DNA of 64,000 nucleotides from an uncultured Hyphomonas sp. (GTDB taxonomy: Bacteria > Pseudomonadota > Alphaproteobacteria > Caulobacterales > Hyphomonadaceae): positions 3,038,001 through 3,102,000 of the forward strand of contig NZ_OY782759.1 in NCBI RefSeq assembly GCF_963678195.1. Reading direction: 5' to 3'. The translations under genes were made by a program, and so were the position numbers. Positions 18,424 to 35,367 of the stretch are shown one piece after another (within the stretch, counting starts at the first letter, position 1; every line of letters begins with the position of its first letter). The notes under the pieces are model-generated. The model was not told the origin of the DNA and did not search any database. It saw only the letters and a program-made list of their open reading frames with translations.

Positions 18424-18743
18424 TAACGGCCTCCCTCAAGCTTGATTTCGATGCCGACGCCGGAGGACAGGTCGAGCTTCATCAGCGCGTCGACGGTCTG
18501 CGGGGTCGGGTCCACGATATCGAGAATGCGCTTGTGCGTGCGGATCTCGAACTGTTCGCGGGATTTTTTGTCGATATGGGGGGAGCGGTTCACGGTGAAG
18601 CGCTCAATACGTGTCGGCAGCGGGATCGGGCCTTTGACTTCAGCGCCCGTGCGCTTTGCCGTGTTCACGATCTCTTTCGCCGACATGTCGAGGGCGCGGT
18701 GATCGAAGGCTTTCAGCCTGATCCGGATATTTTGTCGTTCCAT
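18423..18743 (-). CDS. rpsJ: 30S ribosomal protein S10 (NusE)
   Basis: A 106-residue S10, which also acts as the transcription antitermination factor NusE with NusB. The start at 18743 gives [40 protein letters not shown] follows, and the C-terminal [12 protein letters not shown] is typical. It is the first gene of the S10 operon; tuf, its usual upstream neighbour, is separated by a divergently oriented glycosyltransferase gene. Confidence 0.98.
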   Translation of the reverse strand: MERQNIRIRLKAFDHRALDMSAKEIVNTAKRTGAEVKGPIPLPTRIERFTVNRSPHIDKKSREQFEIRTHKRILDIVDPTPQTVDALMKLDLSSGVGIEIKLEGGR

Positions 18744-19159
18744 CGTCTCGGTCCGTCCGCACAAAACACATCTGCCCGTGGGCAAATCAGCATGCGCCCG
18801 GGCGTCCGTGGGATTGAATTGTCTGTTTCGAGGGAGCGTTCGCTGATTAAAAAGCGCTGCCATCCCGGCGAAGTGGGCGGTCTATGGGATAGTCACCGCG
18901 CCGTCAACTCCTGCCTGTGGGATTTTTGCTGTTGATCTGCAGTGACGGCGGGCGGTTTGACCGGTTCCCGGGGCCGCCTTCCCTCTCTGCAAATCGAGGC
19001 CATCACAGCCGGGAGTAAATCCACGCCTGAGCGTGGTTAACCGAACCACACCGGAATCTGCAAAGATTCAAGGGAAATCGTGGGGAGATCCCAGCAATCT
19101 TCACCGAAATTTTCCGGATTCCTGAGAGGGTCCGGTCAAACAAGATGGCAGGGTAGATT
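18744..19159. other. Divergent intergenic region, rpsJ / glycosyltransferase
   Basis: This 416-base gap has the S10 promoter and a roughly 130-base S10 leader on the minus strand, and the upstream region of the glycosyltransferase on the plus strand. On the plus side two overlapping hairpins compete: CCACGC/GCGTGG (19021-19036) and GTGGTT/AACCAC (19033-19049). I see no clear plus-strand promoter and no coding region. Confidence 0.5.
18879..18907 (-). promoter_or_regulatory. Promoter of the S10 operon
   Basis: On the minus strand TTGACG (18907-18902) and TAGACC (18884-18879) are separated by 17 bases, about 135 bases before rpsJ. It belongs to the same class as the rpsL and rpsM promoters here. 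Confidence 0.6.
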
Positions 19160-20434
19160 ATGAATACAGTCAGAAAAGTCGAAGCGAACTGGCCGGAACA
19201 CGTTGAAAAGCCGGAAGAAGGCGTCGGCGCATTCGAACTCCTCAAGCATCTGCGGTCCGAATTCGAAGGCCAGGCGGCCAGCGAACTTGAGCTGACGATC
19301 CTGATGCCATGCCTGAACGAGGCCGAAACCCTTGCGACCTGCATCCGCAAGGCACGCGACTATCTGGATCGCGCGGGGATCAAAGGCGAAGTCCTGATCG
19401 CCGACAATGGAAGCACCGACGGTTCGCAGCAGATCGCCAAGGAAGAAGGCGCCCGGGTTCAGCCGGTCTCCGCGCGCGGCTATGGGGCCGCGCTGATCGG
19501 TGGCATCCGCGCCGCCCGCGGCAAGTATATCATCATGGGCGACGCCGATGATTCCTATGACTTCTCCAGCCTCGACGCATTTGTCTGGGAGCTGCGCGAA
19601 GGCGCCCAGCTCGTCATGGGGAATCGCTTCCAGGGCGGCATTGCCCCCGGGGCCATGCCTTTCCTTCACCGGATGCTCGGCAATCCGGTCCTTTCCTTTA
19701 TTGGCCGCCTGTTCTTCAAGATCCCGGTCGGTGACTTCCATTGCGGCCTGCGCGGCTTCAACCGCGACGCCATTCGCGACCTGAAGCTCTCAAGCCCGGG
19801 CATGGAGTTCGCCAGCGAGATGGTGGTGAAAGCCTCGCTCAACGAACTCGATATCCGCGAAGTGCCGACCACCCTGTCCCCGGACGGCCGGACGCGCGCC
19901 CCTCATCTGCGCACATGGCGCGATGGCTGGCGCCATCTTCGCTTTCTCCTGCTGCACAGCCCGAAATGGCTGTTCGGTGTGCCCGGCACCACCCTGCTCG
20001 GCGCTGGCCTTGTCGGTATCACTGCCCTCATCGGCGGTCCGCTGGAGATCGCCGGCATCCGGTTCGACCTGCTGACCCTGGTGGCATCCTGCTTCTCGGT
20101 GATCCTCGGCGTCCAGCTGCTGACCTTCTCCCTGCTCACCCGGGTTTATGCCGGTGAGTATGGTGTCCTGCCGAAGTCGAAACACCTCGACCGGATCCTC
20201 CCGTTCCTCACGCTGGAACGGCAGCTTCAGCTGGCGGCGGTGCTTTGCGTGGCGGGCCTGGCTGGTGCGGGCGTCGCGTTCTCCGGCTGGGCCTCTTCCG
20301 GCTTTGGCGACATCGTCGGCAATTCAACGCTGCGCTGGTTCTCCCTGTCACTGACCTCCGTCGCGATCAGCGTCCAGCTCGCCGCCGCCGCCTTCCTGGC
20401 CTCCTTCATCCGCCTGCCGCAATCGGGCAAGTAA
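19160..20434 (+). CDS. Family 2 membrane glycosyltransferase (polyprenyl-phosphate sugar type)
   Basis: A 424-residue protein with an N-terminal GT2 domain (about residues 48-270) and a C-terminal block of four hydrophobic segments. GT2 landmarks: ILMPCLNEAETL, LIADNGSTDG (nucleotide binding), GDADDSYDF (metal DXD-like) and GDFHCGLRGFNRDAI, an arrangement like dolichol-phosphate mannose/glucose synthases. It probably transfers a sugar from a nucleotide donor to a lipid carrier at the inner membrane. It is oriented against the surrounding ribosomal genes, sits between rpsJ and tuf, and ends at its own terminator, so it is a separate unit inserted at a normally continuous junction. Confidence 0.85.
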   Translation: MNTVRKVEANWPEHVEKPEEGVGAFELLKHLRSEFEGQAASELELTILMPCLNEAETLATCIRKARDYLDRAGIKGEVLIADNGSTDGSQQIAKEEGARVQPVSARGYGAALIGGIRAARGKYIIMGDADDSYDFSSLDAFVWELREGAQLVMGNRFQGGIAPGAMPFLHRMLGNPVLSFIGRLFFKIPVGDFHCGLRGFNRDAIRDLKLSSPGMEFASEMVVKASLNELDIREVPTTLSPDGRTRAPHLRTWRDGWRHLRFLLLHSPKWLFGVPGTTLLGAGLVGITALIGGPLEIAGIRFDLLTLVASCFSVILGVQLLTFSLLTRVYAGEYGVLPKSKHLDRILPFLTLERQLQLAAVLCVAGLAGAGVAFSGWASSGFGDIVGNSTLRWFSLSLTSVAISVQLAAAAFLASFIRLPQSGK

Positions 20435-20465
20435 CTCCGCGCCGCGGCATCTTCCCCAAAAAGCA

Positions 20466-20494
20466 AAAAGGCCGCCCTGTTTGGGCGGCCTTTT
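20466..20494. terminator. Bidirectional intrinsic terminator (glycosyltransferase / tuf)
   Basis: AAAAGGCCGCCC (20466-20477) pairs with GGGCGGCCTTTT (20483-20494) around a 5-base loop. It lies between convergent glycosyltransferase and tuf genes, and both strands carry a T-run. Confidence 0.9.
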
Positions 20495-20523
20495 CGATTC
20501 TGTGAGGCGTTGGCCTTGAAGAC

Positions 20524-21714
20524 TTAGTCTTTAATAGCCGAGACGACGCCGGCGCCGACCGTGCGGCCACCTTCGCGGATAGCGAAGCGCAGACCCTGGT
20601 CCATGGCGATCGGCTGGATCAGCTCAACGTCCATTTTCACATTGTCGCCCGGCAGGACCATTTCCTTGTCGGCCGGAAGCGTCACAACACCCGTCACGTC
20701 CGTCGTACGGAAGTAGAACTGCGGACGGTAGTTGGTGAAGAACGGCGTGTGACGGCCGCCTTCTTCCTTGGTCAGGATGTAGGCTTCGGCTTCGAACTTC
20801 GTGTGCGGCGTGATCGAACCCGGCTTGCAAAGCACCTGGCCCCGCTCAACGCCTTCACGGTCCACACCGCGCAGCAGCGCACCGATATTGTCGCCAGCCT
20901 GGCCCTGGTCGAGCAGCTTGCGGAACATTTCAACGCCCGTACAGGTCGTCTTCGTGGTGTCGCGGATACCGACGATTTCGATCTCGTCGCCCACTTTCAG
21001 GATGCCCTGCTCGACACGGCCGGTCACAACCGTACCGCGGCCGGAAATCGAGAACACGTCTTCGACCGGCATCAGGAACGGCTTGTCCAGCGGACGTTCC
21101 GGCGTCGGGATGTACTCATCCACAGCTGCCATCAGCTCGAGGACCTTGTCCTTACCGATGTTGTCGTCGCGGCCTTCAACGGCTGCGAGGGCAGAACCGG
21201 CAATGATCGGAATGTCGTCGCCCGGGAATTCGTAGGACGACAGCAGTTCGCGGACTTCCATCTCGACGAGCTCAAGCAGCTCTTCGTCGTCGACCTGGTC
21301 AACCTTGTTCAGGAACACGACCAGTGCCGGCACGCCGACCTGGCGGGCAAGCAGGATGTGCTCACGCGTCTGCGGCATCGGGCCGTCAGCCGCGTTCACA
21401 ACCAGGATCGCACCGTCCATCTGGGCCGCACCGGTGATCATGTTCTTCACATAGTCAGCGTGTCCGGGGCAGTCGACGTGGGCGTAGTGACGGTTTTCCG
21501 TCTCGTATTCCACGTGTGCGGTGTTGATCGTGATACCGCGTGCTTTCTCTTCCGGTGCGGAGTCAATGTCCGCATAGGATTTCGACTCGCCGCCGGATGC
21601 TGCCGCAAGCGTCATCGAAATCGCTGCCGTCAGCGTCGTCTTGCCGTGGTCAACGTGGCCAATCGTGCCGATGTTCACGTGCGGCTTGTTACGCTCAAAC
21701 TTTGCCTTGCCCAT
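20524..21714 (-). CDS. tuf: Elongation factor Tu
   Basis: A 396-residue EF-Tu, delivering aminoacyl-tRNA to the ribosome as a GTP complex. G1 [11 protein letters not shown]3 [12 protein letters not shown] and G4 NKVD are intact, as is the C-terminal [13 protein letters not shown]. It is last in the rpsL-rpsG-fusA-tuf unit, 50 bases after fusA. Only one tuf copy is in this window; a second elsewhere cannot be excluded. Confidence 0.99.
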   Translation of the reverse strand: MGKAKFERNKPHVNIGTIGHVDHGKTTLTAAISMTLAAASGGESKSYADIDSAPEEKARGITINTAHVEYETENRHYAHVDCPGHADYVKNMITGAAQMDGAILVVNAADGPMPQTREHILLARQVGVPALVVFLNKVDQVDDEELLELVEMEVRELLSSYEFPGDDIPIIAGSALAAVEGRDDNIGKDKVLELMAAVDEYIPTPERPLDKPFLMPVEDVFSISGRGTVVTGRVEQGILKVGDEIEIVGIRDTTKTTCTGVEMFRKLLDQGQAGDNIGALLRGVDREGVERGQVLCKPGSITPHTKFEAEAYILTKEEGGRHTPFFTNYRPQFYFRTTDVTGVVTLPADKEMVLPGDNVKMDVELIQPIAMDQGLRFAIREGGRTVGAGVVSAIKD

Positions 21715-21764
21715 CGGGCCTCTCCTTCATTCAAACTGTTGGCCGGAACTCCGGCCGGATTACC

Positions 21765-23912
<2,148 letters not shown>

Positions 23913-24002
23913 GTTGGTCAACCTTCGTGTCTGCTTTCCGGGAGGAAAAGGGGGCGATCTGCAGGCGCGTTACCCGCGACCGCCCCAGATTTCCAGTGCT
24001 GA

Positions 24003-24856
<854 letters not shown>

Positions 24857-25033
24857 TCGGGCCTTCTGTCTCTTTTAACTCTGGCCCGATGGGCCGCTAA
24901 CGTAATGATGCCCCGAATGCCCCCAAAGGGCTTCCGGGACGGGGCGAAAACTTGGGGGTCAGATTGGCCGGATCAAGTCAAATCCGGTACGGCGAAGGGA
25001 CTCTCATCCCGGGGCCTCTCTGACGATGCGTGG

Positions 25034-25062
25034 CGTGTAAGCCCAGCAGGCGCCTGCGTCAA
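25034..25062 (-). promoter_or_regulatory. Promoter of the str operon (rpsL)
   Basis: On the minus strand TTGACG (25062-25057) and TACACG (25039-25034) are separated by 17 bases; the spacer contains the palindrome CAGGCGCCTG. It lies between the small membrane protein gene and rpsL, with a leader of roughly 170 bases. Nothing else is seen in 24857-25086. Confidence 0.6.
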
Positions 25063-25086
25063 GGGTCGTAAGCTGTCGCGGAACAG

Positions 25087-25293
25087 CTAGTTTTCCGTAG
25101 CGGGACGCTGGTTCTGCCGCTTCAGGCACCTGGCCTGTTCCGGGGAGACCTGCCCCGCCTCCCCTGCCGGCGCCGCGCTGAGGATTTCCTCGCACCGCGT
25201 GATGGCCCAGCTGTCCAGCGAAAGCCAGGCAATCAGGCCGAGCGCCAGCACCGCACAGGCACTGCCAATCAGGTCAGAGCGCTCAAGCTGCAT
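25087..25293 (-). CDS. Small single-pass membrane protein, unrecognised
   Basis: A 68-residue protein. GAAGGAGGC precedes the ATG at 25293 at good spacing, so this start is preferred over an upstream in-frame one that would overlap the rpoC terminator. One hydrophobic segment at about residues 9-27 (IGSACAVLALGLIAWLSL) is followed by a polar C-terminal region containing two cysteines and many Gln/Glu. It starts directly after the rpoC terminator. I do not recognise the family. Confidence 0.6.
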   Translation of the reverse strand: MQLERSDLIGSACAVLALGLIAWLSLDSWAITRCEEILSAAPAGEAGQVSPEQARCLKRQNQRPATEN

Positions 25294-25319
25294 TGGGCGA
25301 AAGCCTCCTTCAGAAGCAG

Positions 25320-25347
25320 AAAAGCCTGCCATTGCTGACAGGCTTTT
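25320..25347. terminator. Terminator after rpoC
   Basis: AAAAGCCTG (25320-25328) pairs with CAGGCTTTT (25339-25347). In minus-strand sense the stem is followed by TTTTCTGCTTC. It closes the rplJL-rpoBC unit and lies 27 bases upstream of the start of the small membrane protein gene. Confidence 0.8.
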
Positions 25348-25384
25348 CCAATTGGTTCAAGGGCTTGCGCCCGGCTCTTAGAGC

Positions 25385-28300
25385 CTATTCTTCGACCGGG
25401 GCCTTGTCCGGAGCCGGCAGGCTGGTGAGCGTTGCGGCTTCTTCCGCTGCCTTCTGGACAGCTGCGGCGCGTTTCGCCTTCAGCTTCTGGTCGCGGTCGG
25501 CGGCCACGCGGCGATACGAGCGGATGCCCGAACCAGTACCCGCCGGGATGAGGCGGCCGACAATGACGTTCTCCTTGAGACCTTCCAGCGTGTCCACCTT
25601 GCCCTGGATAGCGGCTTCGGTGAGGACGCGGGTCGTCTCCTGGAAGGAGGCTGCCGAGATGAAGGACCGGGTCTGCAGCGAGGCCTTGGTGATACCAAGG
25701 AGGAGCGGCATGCCCTTGGCTTCCTGCTGGTCCTTCTTGCGGGACTTGCGGACAGCCTCGTTGGCTTCATCGAACTCGATGAGGTCGACATGTTCGCCCG
25801 TGATCAGGCCGGTATCGCCCGGATCCGTCACTTCGATCTTCTGCAGCATCTGGCGAACGATCACCTCGATGTGCTTGTCGTTGATCGGAACGCCCTGCAG
25901 CCGGTAGACCTTCTGCACTTCGTCGATGAGGTAGTTGGCCAGCGCCTCGACGCCCAGGGTCGACAGGATGTCCTGCGGCGCCGGGTTACCGTCCATCAGG
26001 TATTCACCACGCTTGATGAAGTCGCCATCCTGAACGGCCAGGTGCTTGCCTTTCGGCACCAGGTAGTCGATCTGCTCGCGGCCTTCCTCCATCGGAACGA
26101 TCGAGACGCGACGCTTGTTCTTGTAGTCGCGGCCATAGAGGACCTTGCCATCCACTTCAGCGATGATCGCGTGATCCTTCGGACGGCGGGCTTCGAAGAG
26201 TTCGGCAACACGCGGCAGACCACCGGTGATGTCTTTCGTCTTCGCACCACCGGTCGTGACACGCGCCAGCGTGTCGCCGGCTTCGATCGTGTCGCCATCG
26301 ACAACCGACAGGATTGCACCCACGGACAGCAGGTACACCGCATCGGAACCGTTCGGCAGTTTGACCGGGTTGCCATCCTTGCCGACGATCTGGACCGACG
26401 GCTTGATGTCCGCCGACTTGGTTGCCGAGCGCCAGTCGATGATGACACGCGAGGAGATGCCCGTCGCTTCGTCGGTCTCTTCGCGAACCGAAACGCCGTC
26501 GATCACGTCGACAAGTTTCACTTCGCCTTTGACTTCCGACACGATCGGCTGGGCAAACGGATCCCAGTCTGCCAGCAGCGTGCCCGGCGTGACCTTCTCG
26601 CCATCCTTGATCATCAGGCGCGTACCATAGGCCGGACGGAAGGACTGGCGGGTGCGGCCTTCGCCGTCAACGATTTCCACCTGCATGCGGCGGCCAACAA
26701 CAACGATCGTCTTGTCCTTGCGGGTGACGAATTCGGCATCCTTGAACCGGACCGTGCCTTCGAAGCTGGCTTCGACGGACGACTGGTCGGCCACCTGGGC
26801 AGCACCACCGATGTGGAACGTCCGCATGGTGAGCTGGGTCCCCGGCTCGCCGATCGACTGGGCAGCGATAACACCAACCGCTTCGCCGCGGTTGACCGGC
26901 GTACCGCGGGCCAGGTCGCGGCCGTAGCACTGGGCACAGATGCCGTTCTTGGTTTCGCAGGTCAGCGGCGAACGGACCTTGATGACATCGACACCGGCCT
27001 TTTCGATCGCGTCGGCCAGTTCTTCATCGATATAGGTGTTCGCCACGGCAACCAGATTACCATCGACGCCCTTCACATCCTCACCCGTCACACGGCCAAG
27101 GATACGCTCGCTGATCGACACGACGACATCGGCGCCTTCCATGACGGCGGAGATCTCGATCCCCTTCTCAGTACCGCAATCATCTTCGTTGATGATGCAG
27201 TCCTGCGCCACGTCGACGAGACGGCGGGTCAGGTAACCCGAGTTCGCGGTTTTCAGAGCCGTATCTGCCAGACCCTTACGGGCACCGTGGGTCGAGTTGA
27301 AGTATTCAAGAACGGTCAGACCTTCCTTGAAGTTCGAGATGATCGGCGTCTCGATGATCTCGCCCGACGGCTTGGCCATCAGGCCGCGCATACCGGCGAG
27401 CTGTTTCATCTGGTTCTTCGAACCACGTGCACCGGAGTCGGCCATCATGAAGATCGAGTTGACCTGGGCCTTGCGGACACCTTTGGCAGCCTGATTCTTC
27501 GAGGCCGATTCCATCATGGCGTCAGCGACCTTGTCCGTACAGCTGGACCAGGCGTCGACGACCTTGTTGTACTTCTCACCGCGCGTGATGAGGCCGTCAG
27601 CATACTGACGCTCGTATTCGGAGACCTGCTCCTTCGTCGCGGCGACCAGTTTCTGCTTCGCTTCCGGGATGACCATGTCGTCCTTGCCGAAGGAGATACC
27701 GGCCTTACAGGCTTCCTTGAAGCCGAGTTCCATCATCTTGTCACAGAAGATGACCGTCGCCTTCTGGCCGCACAGGCGATAGACCTCGTCGATGATCTTG
27801 CCGATCATCTTCTTGGTCATCGTCGTGTTCACCAGATCCGGCTGGATGCCTTTCATGCGCGGCAGGATGTTGGCGATCATGTAACGACCCGGGGTCGTAT
27901 CGATGATCCAGCGACGCGGATTACCTTCCTCGTCGACGCCTTCATACATCGCCTTGATCTTGGAGTGGAGCGTGACGAAGCCATAATCGAGCGCCTGCTC
28001 GATCTCAGCGAGCTCGGAGAACACCATGCCCTCGCCTGCCTGCTCGTCTTGGTCCAGCGACAGATAGTAGAGACCGAGAACGATGTCCTGAGACGGAACG
28101 ATGATTGGCTTACCGTTGGCCGGCGAGAGGATGTTGTTCGTCGACATCATCAGCACGCGGGCTTCCAGCTGGGCCTCAAGGCTCAGCGGCACGTGGACAG
28201 CCATCTGGTCGCCGTCGAAGTCAGCGTTGAACGCGGCGCAGACCAGCGGGTGCAGCTGGATGGCCTTGCCTTCGATCAGCTTGGGCTCGAACGCCTGGAT

Positions 28301-29605
28301 GCCGAGACGGTGCAGCGTCGGCGCGCGGTTCAGCAGAACCGGGTGCTCGCGGATCACCTCGTCCAGGATATCCCAGACTTCCGGCTTTTCTTTCTCGACC
28401 AGTTTCTTGGCCGCCTTGACCGTACCGGCGAGGCCTTTGGCATCGAGGCGGGCATAGATGAACGGCTTGAACAGTTCGAGTGCCATCTTCTTCGGCAGGC
28501 CACACTCGTGCAGCTTGAGGCTCGGACCGACCACGATGACCGAACGGCCGGAATAGTCGACGCGCTTGCCGAGGAGGTTCTGGCGGAAACGGCCCTGCTT
28601 GCCTTTCAGCATGTCGGAGATCGACTTCAGCGGGCGCTTGTTGGTGCCCGTGATCGTGCGGCCGCGGCGGCCGTTGTCGAACAGGGCATCGACCGATTCC
28701 TGCAGCATCCGTTTTTCGTTACGGATGATGATGTCCGGCGCGCGAAGTTCCATCAGGCGCTTCAGGCGGTTGTTCCGGTTGATCACGCGGCGATAGAGGT
28801 CATTCAGGTCGGACGTGGCGAAACGGCCGCCGTCCAGCGGGACCAGCGGGCGCAGGTCCGGCGGAATGACCGGGATCACGCTCAGGATCATCCATTCCGG
28901 CTTGGCGCGGGACTGGAGGAAGGACTCAACCACTTTGAGGCGCTTGGAGACCTTCTTGGTTTTCAGCTCAGAGGTCGACTCCTTGAGGTCCTCACGCAGC
29001 GTCTCTGCCAGTGTCGGCAGGTCGAGCGACATGAGGATTTCACGGATCGCTTCCGCACCGATCATGGCGGTGAACGCGTCTTCGCCCAGATTGTCCTGAG
29101 CGTCCATGTATTCCTCTTCCGTCAGGAGCTGCTTCGGCTCCAGTTCGGTGAGGCCCGGTTCGATGACGATATAGCTCTCGAAGTAGAGCACGCGCTCAAC
29201 GTCCTTCAGCGCCATGTCAAGCAGGGCAGCAATCCGGGACGGGAGCGACTTGAGGAACCAGATGTGTGCGACCGGCGCAGCCAGGTCGATGTGGCCCATA
29301 CGCTCACGGCGTACACGCGCCAGCGTCACTTCCACACCGCACTTCTCGCAGGTGATGCCGCGATACTTGATGCGCTTATACTTACCGCAAAGACATTCAT
29401 AGTCCTTCTGCGGGCCGAAAATCCGCGAGCAGAACAGACCGTCACGTTCCGGCTTGAACGTACGGTAGTTGATGGTCTCAGGCTTCTTGATCTCGCCCGA
29501 GGACCACGACCGGATCTTTTCCGGGCTCGCAATCGAGATGCGGATGGCCTCGAAAGTCGGGGCCGGGGTGTTGGGGTTGAAGATACTGGCGACGTCCTGG
29601 CGCAT
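25385..29605 (-). CDS. rpoC: RNA polymerase beta' subunit
   Basis: A 1406-residue beta' subunit. The N-terminal zinc site is [20 protein letters not shown]; the catalytic magnesium motif [16 protein letters not shown] is intact; the second zinc site is seen in [16 protein letters not shown]. The trigger-loop region around [11 protein letters not shown]-type sequence (here [15 protein letters not shown]) is present. The C-terminal tail is acidic and alanine-rich. It follows rpoB after a 129-base gap that contains a strong hairpin. Confidence 0.99.
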   Translation of the reverse strand: MRQDVASIFNPNTPAPTFEAIRISIASPEKIRSWSSGEIKKPETINYRTFKPERDGLFCSRIFGPQKDYECLCGKYKRIKYRGITCEKCGVEVTLARVRRERMGHIDLAAPVAHIWFLKSLPSRIAALLDMALKDVERVLYFESYIVIEPGLTELEPKQLLTEEEYMDAQDNLGEDAFTAMIGAEAIREILMSLDLPTLAETLREDLKESTSELKTKKVSKRLKVVESFLQSRAKPEWMILSVIPVIPPDLRPLVPLDGGRFATSDLNDLYRRVINRNNRLKRLMELRAPDIIIRNEKRMLQESVDALFDNGRRGRTITGTNKRPLKSISDMLKGKQGRFRQNLLGKRVDYSGRSVIVVGPSLKLHECGLPKKMALELFKPFIYARLDAKGLAGTVKAAKKLVEKEKPEVWDILDEVIREHPVLLNRAPTLHRLGIQAFEPKLIEGKAIQLHPLVCAAFNADFDGDQMAVHVPLSLEAQLEARVLMMSTNNILSPANGKPIIVPSQDIVLGLYYLSLDQDEQAGEGMVFSELAEIEQALDYGFVTLHSKIKAMYEGVDEEGNPRRWIIDTTPGRYMIANILPRMKGIQPDLVNTTMTKKMIGKIIDEVYRLCGQKATVIFCDKMMELGFKEACKAGISFGKDDMVIPEAKQKLVAATKEQVSEYERQYADGLITRGEKYNKVVDAWSSCTDKVADAMMESASKNQAAKGVRKAQVNSIFMMADSGARGSKNQMKQLAGMRGLMAKPSGEIIETPIISNFKEGLTVLEYFNSTHGARKGLADTALKTANSGYLTRRLVDVAQDCIINEDDCGTEKGIEISAVMEGADVVVSISERILGRVTGEDVKGVDGNLVAVANTYIDEELADAIEKAGVDVIKVRSPLTCETKNGICAQCYGRDLARGTPVNRGEAVGVIAAQSIGEPGTQLTMRTFHIGGAAQVADQSSVEASFEGTVRFKDAEFVTRKDKTIVVVGRRMQVEIVDGEGRTRQSFRPAYGTRLMIKDGEKVTPGTLLADWDPFAQPIVSEVKGEVKLVDVIDGVSVREETDEATGISSRVIIDWRSATKSADIKPSVQIVGKDGNPVKLPNGSDAVYLLSVGAILSVVDGDTIEAGDTLARVTTGGAKTKDITGGLPRVAELFEARRPKDHAIIAEVDGKVLYGRDYKNKRRVSIVPMEEGREQIDYLVPKGKHLAVQDGDFIKRGEYLMDGNPAPQDILSTLGVEALANYLIDEVQKVYRLQGVPINDKHIEVIVRQMLQKIEVTDPGDTGLITGEHVDLIEFDEANEAVRKSRKKDQQEAKGMPLLLGITKASLQTRSFISAASFQETTRVLTEAAIQGKVDTLEGLKENVIVGRLIPAGTGSGIRSYRRVAADRDQKLKAKRAAAVQKAAEEAATLTSLPAPDKAPVEE

Positions 29606-29680
29606 TTAGGTCTGCTCCTTGGGTGGGCTTTTTTCCGGGGGCTGAAGGGCCCCTGCCCGGGGTAAAATCTCGTTCGGCTT

Positions 29681-29719
29681 GGAAGGTCCCGCCAGGCCGG
29701 CAGCCCGGCGGGGTCTTCC
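29681..29719 (-). other. Strong hairpin between rpoB and rpoC
   Basis: In the rpoB-rpoC gap GGAAG-GTCCCGCC and GGCGGG-GTCTTCC type arms (29681-29693 and 29707-29719) form a 13-position stem with two internal mismatches and a GC-rich loop. No T-run follows, so it is more likely an RNA-stability or processing element than a terminator. Confidence 0.45.
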
Positions 29720-29734
29720 AGTCAGGTCTTCACA

Positions 29735-33883
<4,149 letters not shown>

Positions 33884-33947
33884 CCCAGGATCCCAATTTT
33901 GTCGCCGCGGCCACCTCGGCCACGACCTTATCGCCAGAACGCGAGTT

Positions 33948-33976
33948 CGCGGCGGCCCCAAAAAGGAACCGCCGCG
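33948..33976 (-). other. Hairpin between rplL and rpoB
   Basis: CGCGGCGG (33948-33955) and CCGCCGCG (33969-33976) form a perfect 8-bp stem in the 153-base rplL-rpoB gap. There is no downstream T-run; the T-rich stretch is in the loop. In enteric bacteria this gap holds a partial terminator and an RNase III site; a similar role is plausible but not shown. Confidence 0.4.
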
Positions 33977-34036
33977 CTAGTCTTTAAAAGGGCAACGCCT
34001 CGCGCGAACGCCACCCGAATGTGAAGCGGCCGGAGC

Positions 34037-34420
34037 TTACTTGAGCTCGACTTTGGCGCCAGCTGCTTCGAACTTCTTCTGGATCTCTTCGGCTTCTGCC
34101 TTCGGAGCGCCTTCCTTGATCGGCTTCGGTGCGCCTTCCACGAGCTCTTTGGCTTCTTTCAGGCCGAGCGACGGAACGACTTCGCGGACAAGTTTGATCA
34201 CTTCGATCTTCTTGCCGCCAGCTTCCGTCAGGATGACGTCGAATTCGTCTTTTTCTTCAGCAGCGGCTGCGCCACCTGCATCGCCACCGGCGACAGCTGC
34301 GACTGCGACCGGAGCAGCAGCGGACACGCCCCACTTCTCTTCGAGAAGGGTTGCGAGCTCAGCGGCTTCGAGAACGGTGAGGGCCGAGAGGTCTTCGGCA
34401 ATTTTTTCAAGGTCTGCCAT
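34037..34420 (-). CDS. rplL: 50S ribosomal protein L7/L12
   Basis: A 127-residue stalk protein that recruits translational GTPases. An N-terminal dimerisation helix ([29 protein letters not shown] in part), an Ala/Gly-rich hinge, and the C-terminal domain with [26 protein letters not shown] are seen. It lies 57 bases after rplJ. Confidence 0.98.
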   Translation of the reverse strand: MADLEKIAEDLSALTVLEAAELATLLEEKWGVSAAAPVAVAAVAGGDAGGAAAAEEKDEFDVILTEAGGKKIEVIKLVREVVPSLGLKEAKELVEGAPKPIKEGAPKAEAEEIQKKFEAAGAKVELK

Positions 34421-34477
34421 TTTGGTAATTCCTGTTTGGTTCGGTTGTTTTGGTCTTCAGTTTCCGGAAACGATGGC

Positions 34478-34993
34478 TCAGGCTGCGTCTTTGTTGGCGT
34501 AGGCCGATACCACACGAGCGAGTTGGCCAGCCGGGGCCTGCAGGACGCCTGCAACTTTCGTTGCCGGAGCCTGGATGAGGCCGATGAGCTTGCCACGAAG
34601 CTGGTCGAGCGACGGGAGTTTCGCCAGAGCTTCGACACCTTTGGCGTCGAGGACCTGGTCGCCCATCACTGCGCCGATGATCACGAGCTTCGAATTTTCC
34701 TTCGAGAACTCGTCAGCCGCTTTCGCCGCCGACACCGGGTCAGGTGAAAAGGCGATGGCAACGGGGCCCTGGAACATGTCCTTGGCTTCGTCGCCGCCCT
34801 TACCGTCAAGCGCGATCTGCGCCAGGGTATTCTTGACCACCTTCAACTGCGCACCGTCCTTGCGGAGCATGCCACGCAGTTTCGTCATTTCCGCAACAGA
34901 CAGACCGGTATAGTGGGTCACAACGACCGCACCGGACTCTTCGAAAACCCCTTTCAGGGATTCCAGAGCCGCACTTTTTCCAGCTTTATCCAT
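34478..34993 (-). CDS. rplJ: 50S ribosomal protein L10
   Basis: A 171-residue L10, base of the L7/L12 stalk. The start at 34993 (MDKAGKSAALESLKGVFEES) is set by family length; the frame is open for another 49 codons upstream without similarity. VVTHYTGLSVAEMTKLRGMLR and KVVKNTLAQIAL are typical. It is separated from rplKA by a regulator gene and an UrcA-type gene. Confidence 0.98.
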   Translation of the reverse strand: MDKAGKSAALESLKGVFEESGAVVVTHYTGLSVAEMTKLRGMLRKDGAQLKVVKNTLAQIALDGKGGDEAKDMFQGPVAIAFSPDPVSAAKAADEFSKENSKLVIIGAVMGDQVLDAKGVEALAKLPSLDQLRGKLIGLIQAPATKVAGVLQAPAGQLARVVSAYANKDAA

Positions 34994-35218
34994 AGCGGGT
35001 CTCCATTGAGGCGCCCGGACCATCCGGCCGCCCTGGTAATCGCCTTCTGGCCGGTTGGCCTTCCAGCGCCTGCCCAGGGATTGGCCGCTTGCCCCGGTAA
35101 GCCAAAAACAGGTCAGCCCTGTTTTTCCGAACCGAATCAACGCCTCACCCCGTCTGCATAGGTGGCTGATTAGCCGTTACCGCGTATAAATACGTGACCC
35201 ATGGTCTAGGACAGGAAA

Positions 35219-35255
35219 ACGGGAGGCCGCCGAATGCATATCGGAGAACTCCCGT
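35219..35255 (-). promoter_or_regulatory. Candidate L10-binding stem in the rplJ leader
   Basis: In RNA sense ACGGGAG (35255-35249) pairs with CTCCCGT (35225-35219), and inside it CCGA/TCGG form a second stem separated by an asymmetric internal loop. A long bulged leader stem is where L10(L12)4 binds to repress its own operon in other bacteria. Position fits; the exact kink-turn was not verified. Confidence 0.4.
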
Positions 35256-35308
35256 CAAGAGCGGGGTGTTAACGCTTTATCCCCAAGCCTGCAACCCCCC
35301 TGAGTGAG

Positions 35309-35336
35309 AAAAAGTCAACCCCGGACTTTACCGGGG
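35309..35336 (-). terminator. Weak terminator after the CadC-like regulator
   Basis: CCCCGG (35319-35324) pairs with CCGGGG (35331-35336); in minus-strand sense the stem is followed by TTGAC and then TTTTT. The offset of the T-run makes this a weak call. Confidence 0.45.
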
Positions 35337-35367
35337 TCCCTGCCCGGCGCTCGGCCCGGGCGCTCCC

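Larger units (their letters stand above)
34994..35367 (-). other. rplJ upstream region (L10 leader)
   Basis: This 374-base gap has no coding region. Minus strand: a weak terminator of the regulator gene (35309-35336), a large two-part stem (35219-35255), then about 225 bases of T/GC-mixed leader before rplJ. A TTGACT (35318-35313) and a TTGACG just before the stem are possible -35 boxes, but neither has a convincing -10, so I do not place the promoter. Confidence 0.45.

Noticed and set aside
25790-29665. Very long (about 1290-codon) plus-strand frame opposite rpoC, and similar ones opposite rpoB and fusA
   Set aside because: These mirror the codon bias of essential genes and look like no protein; composition is shadow-like (rich in Arg, Asp, His, Leu).
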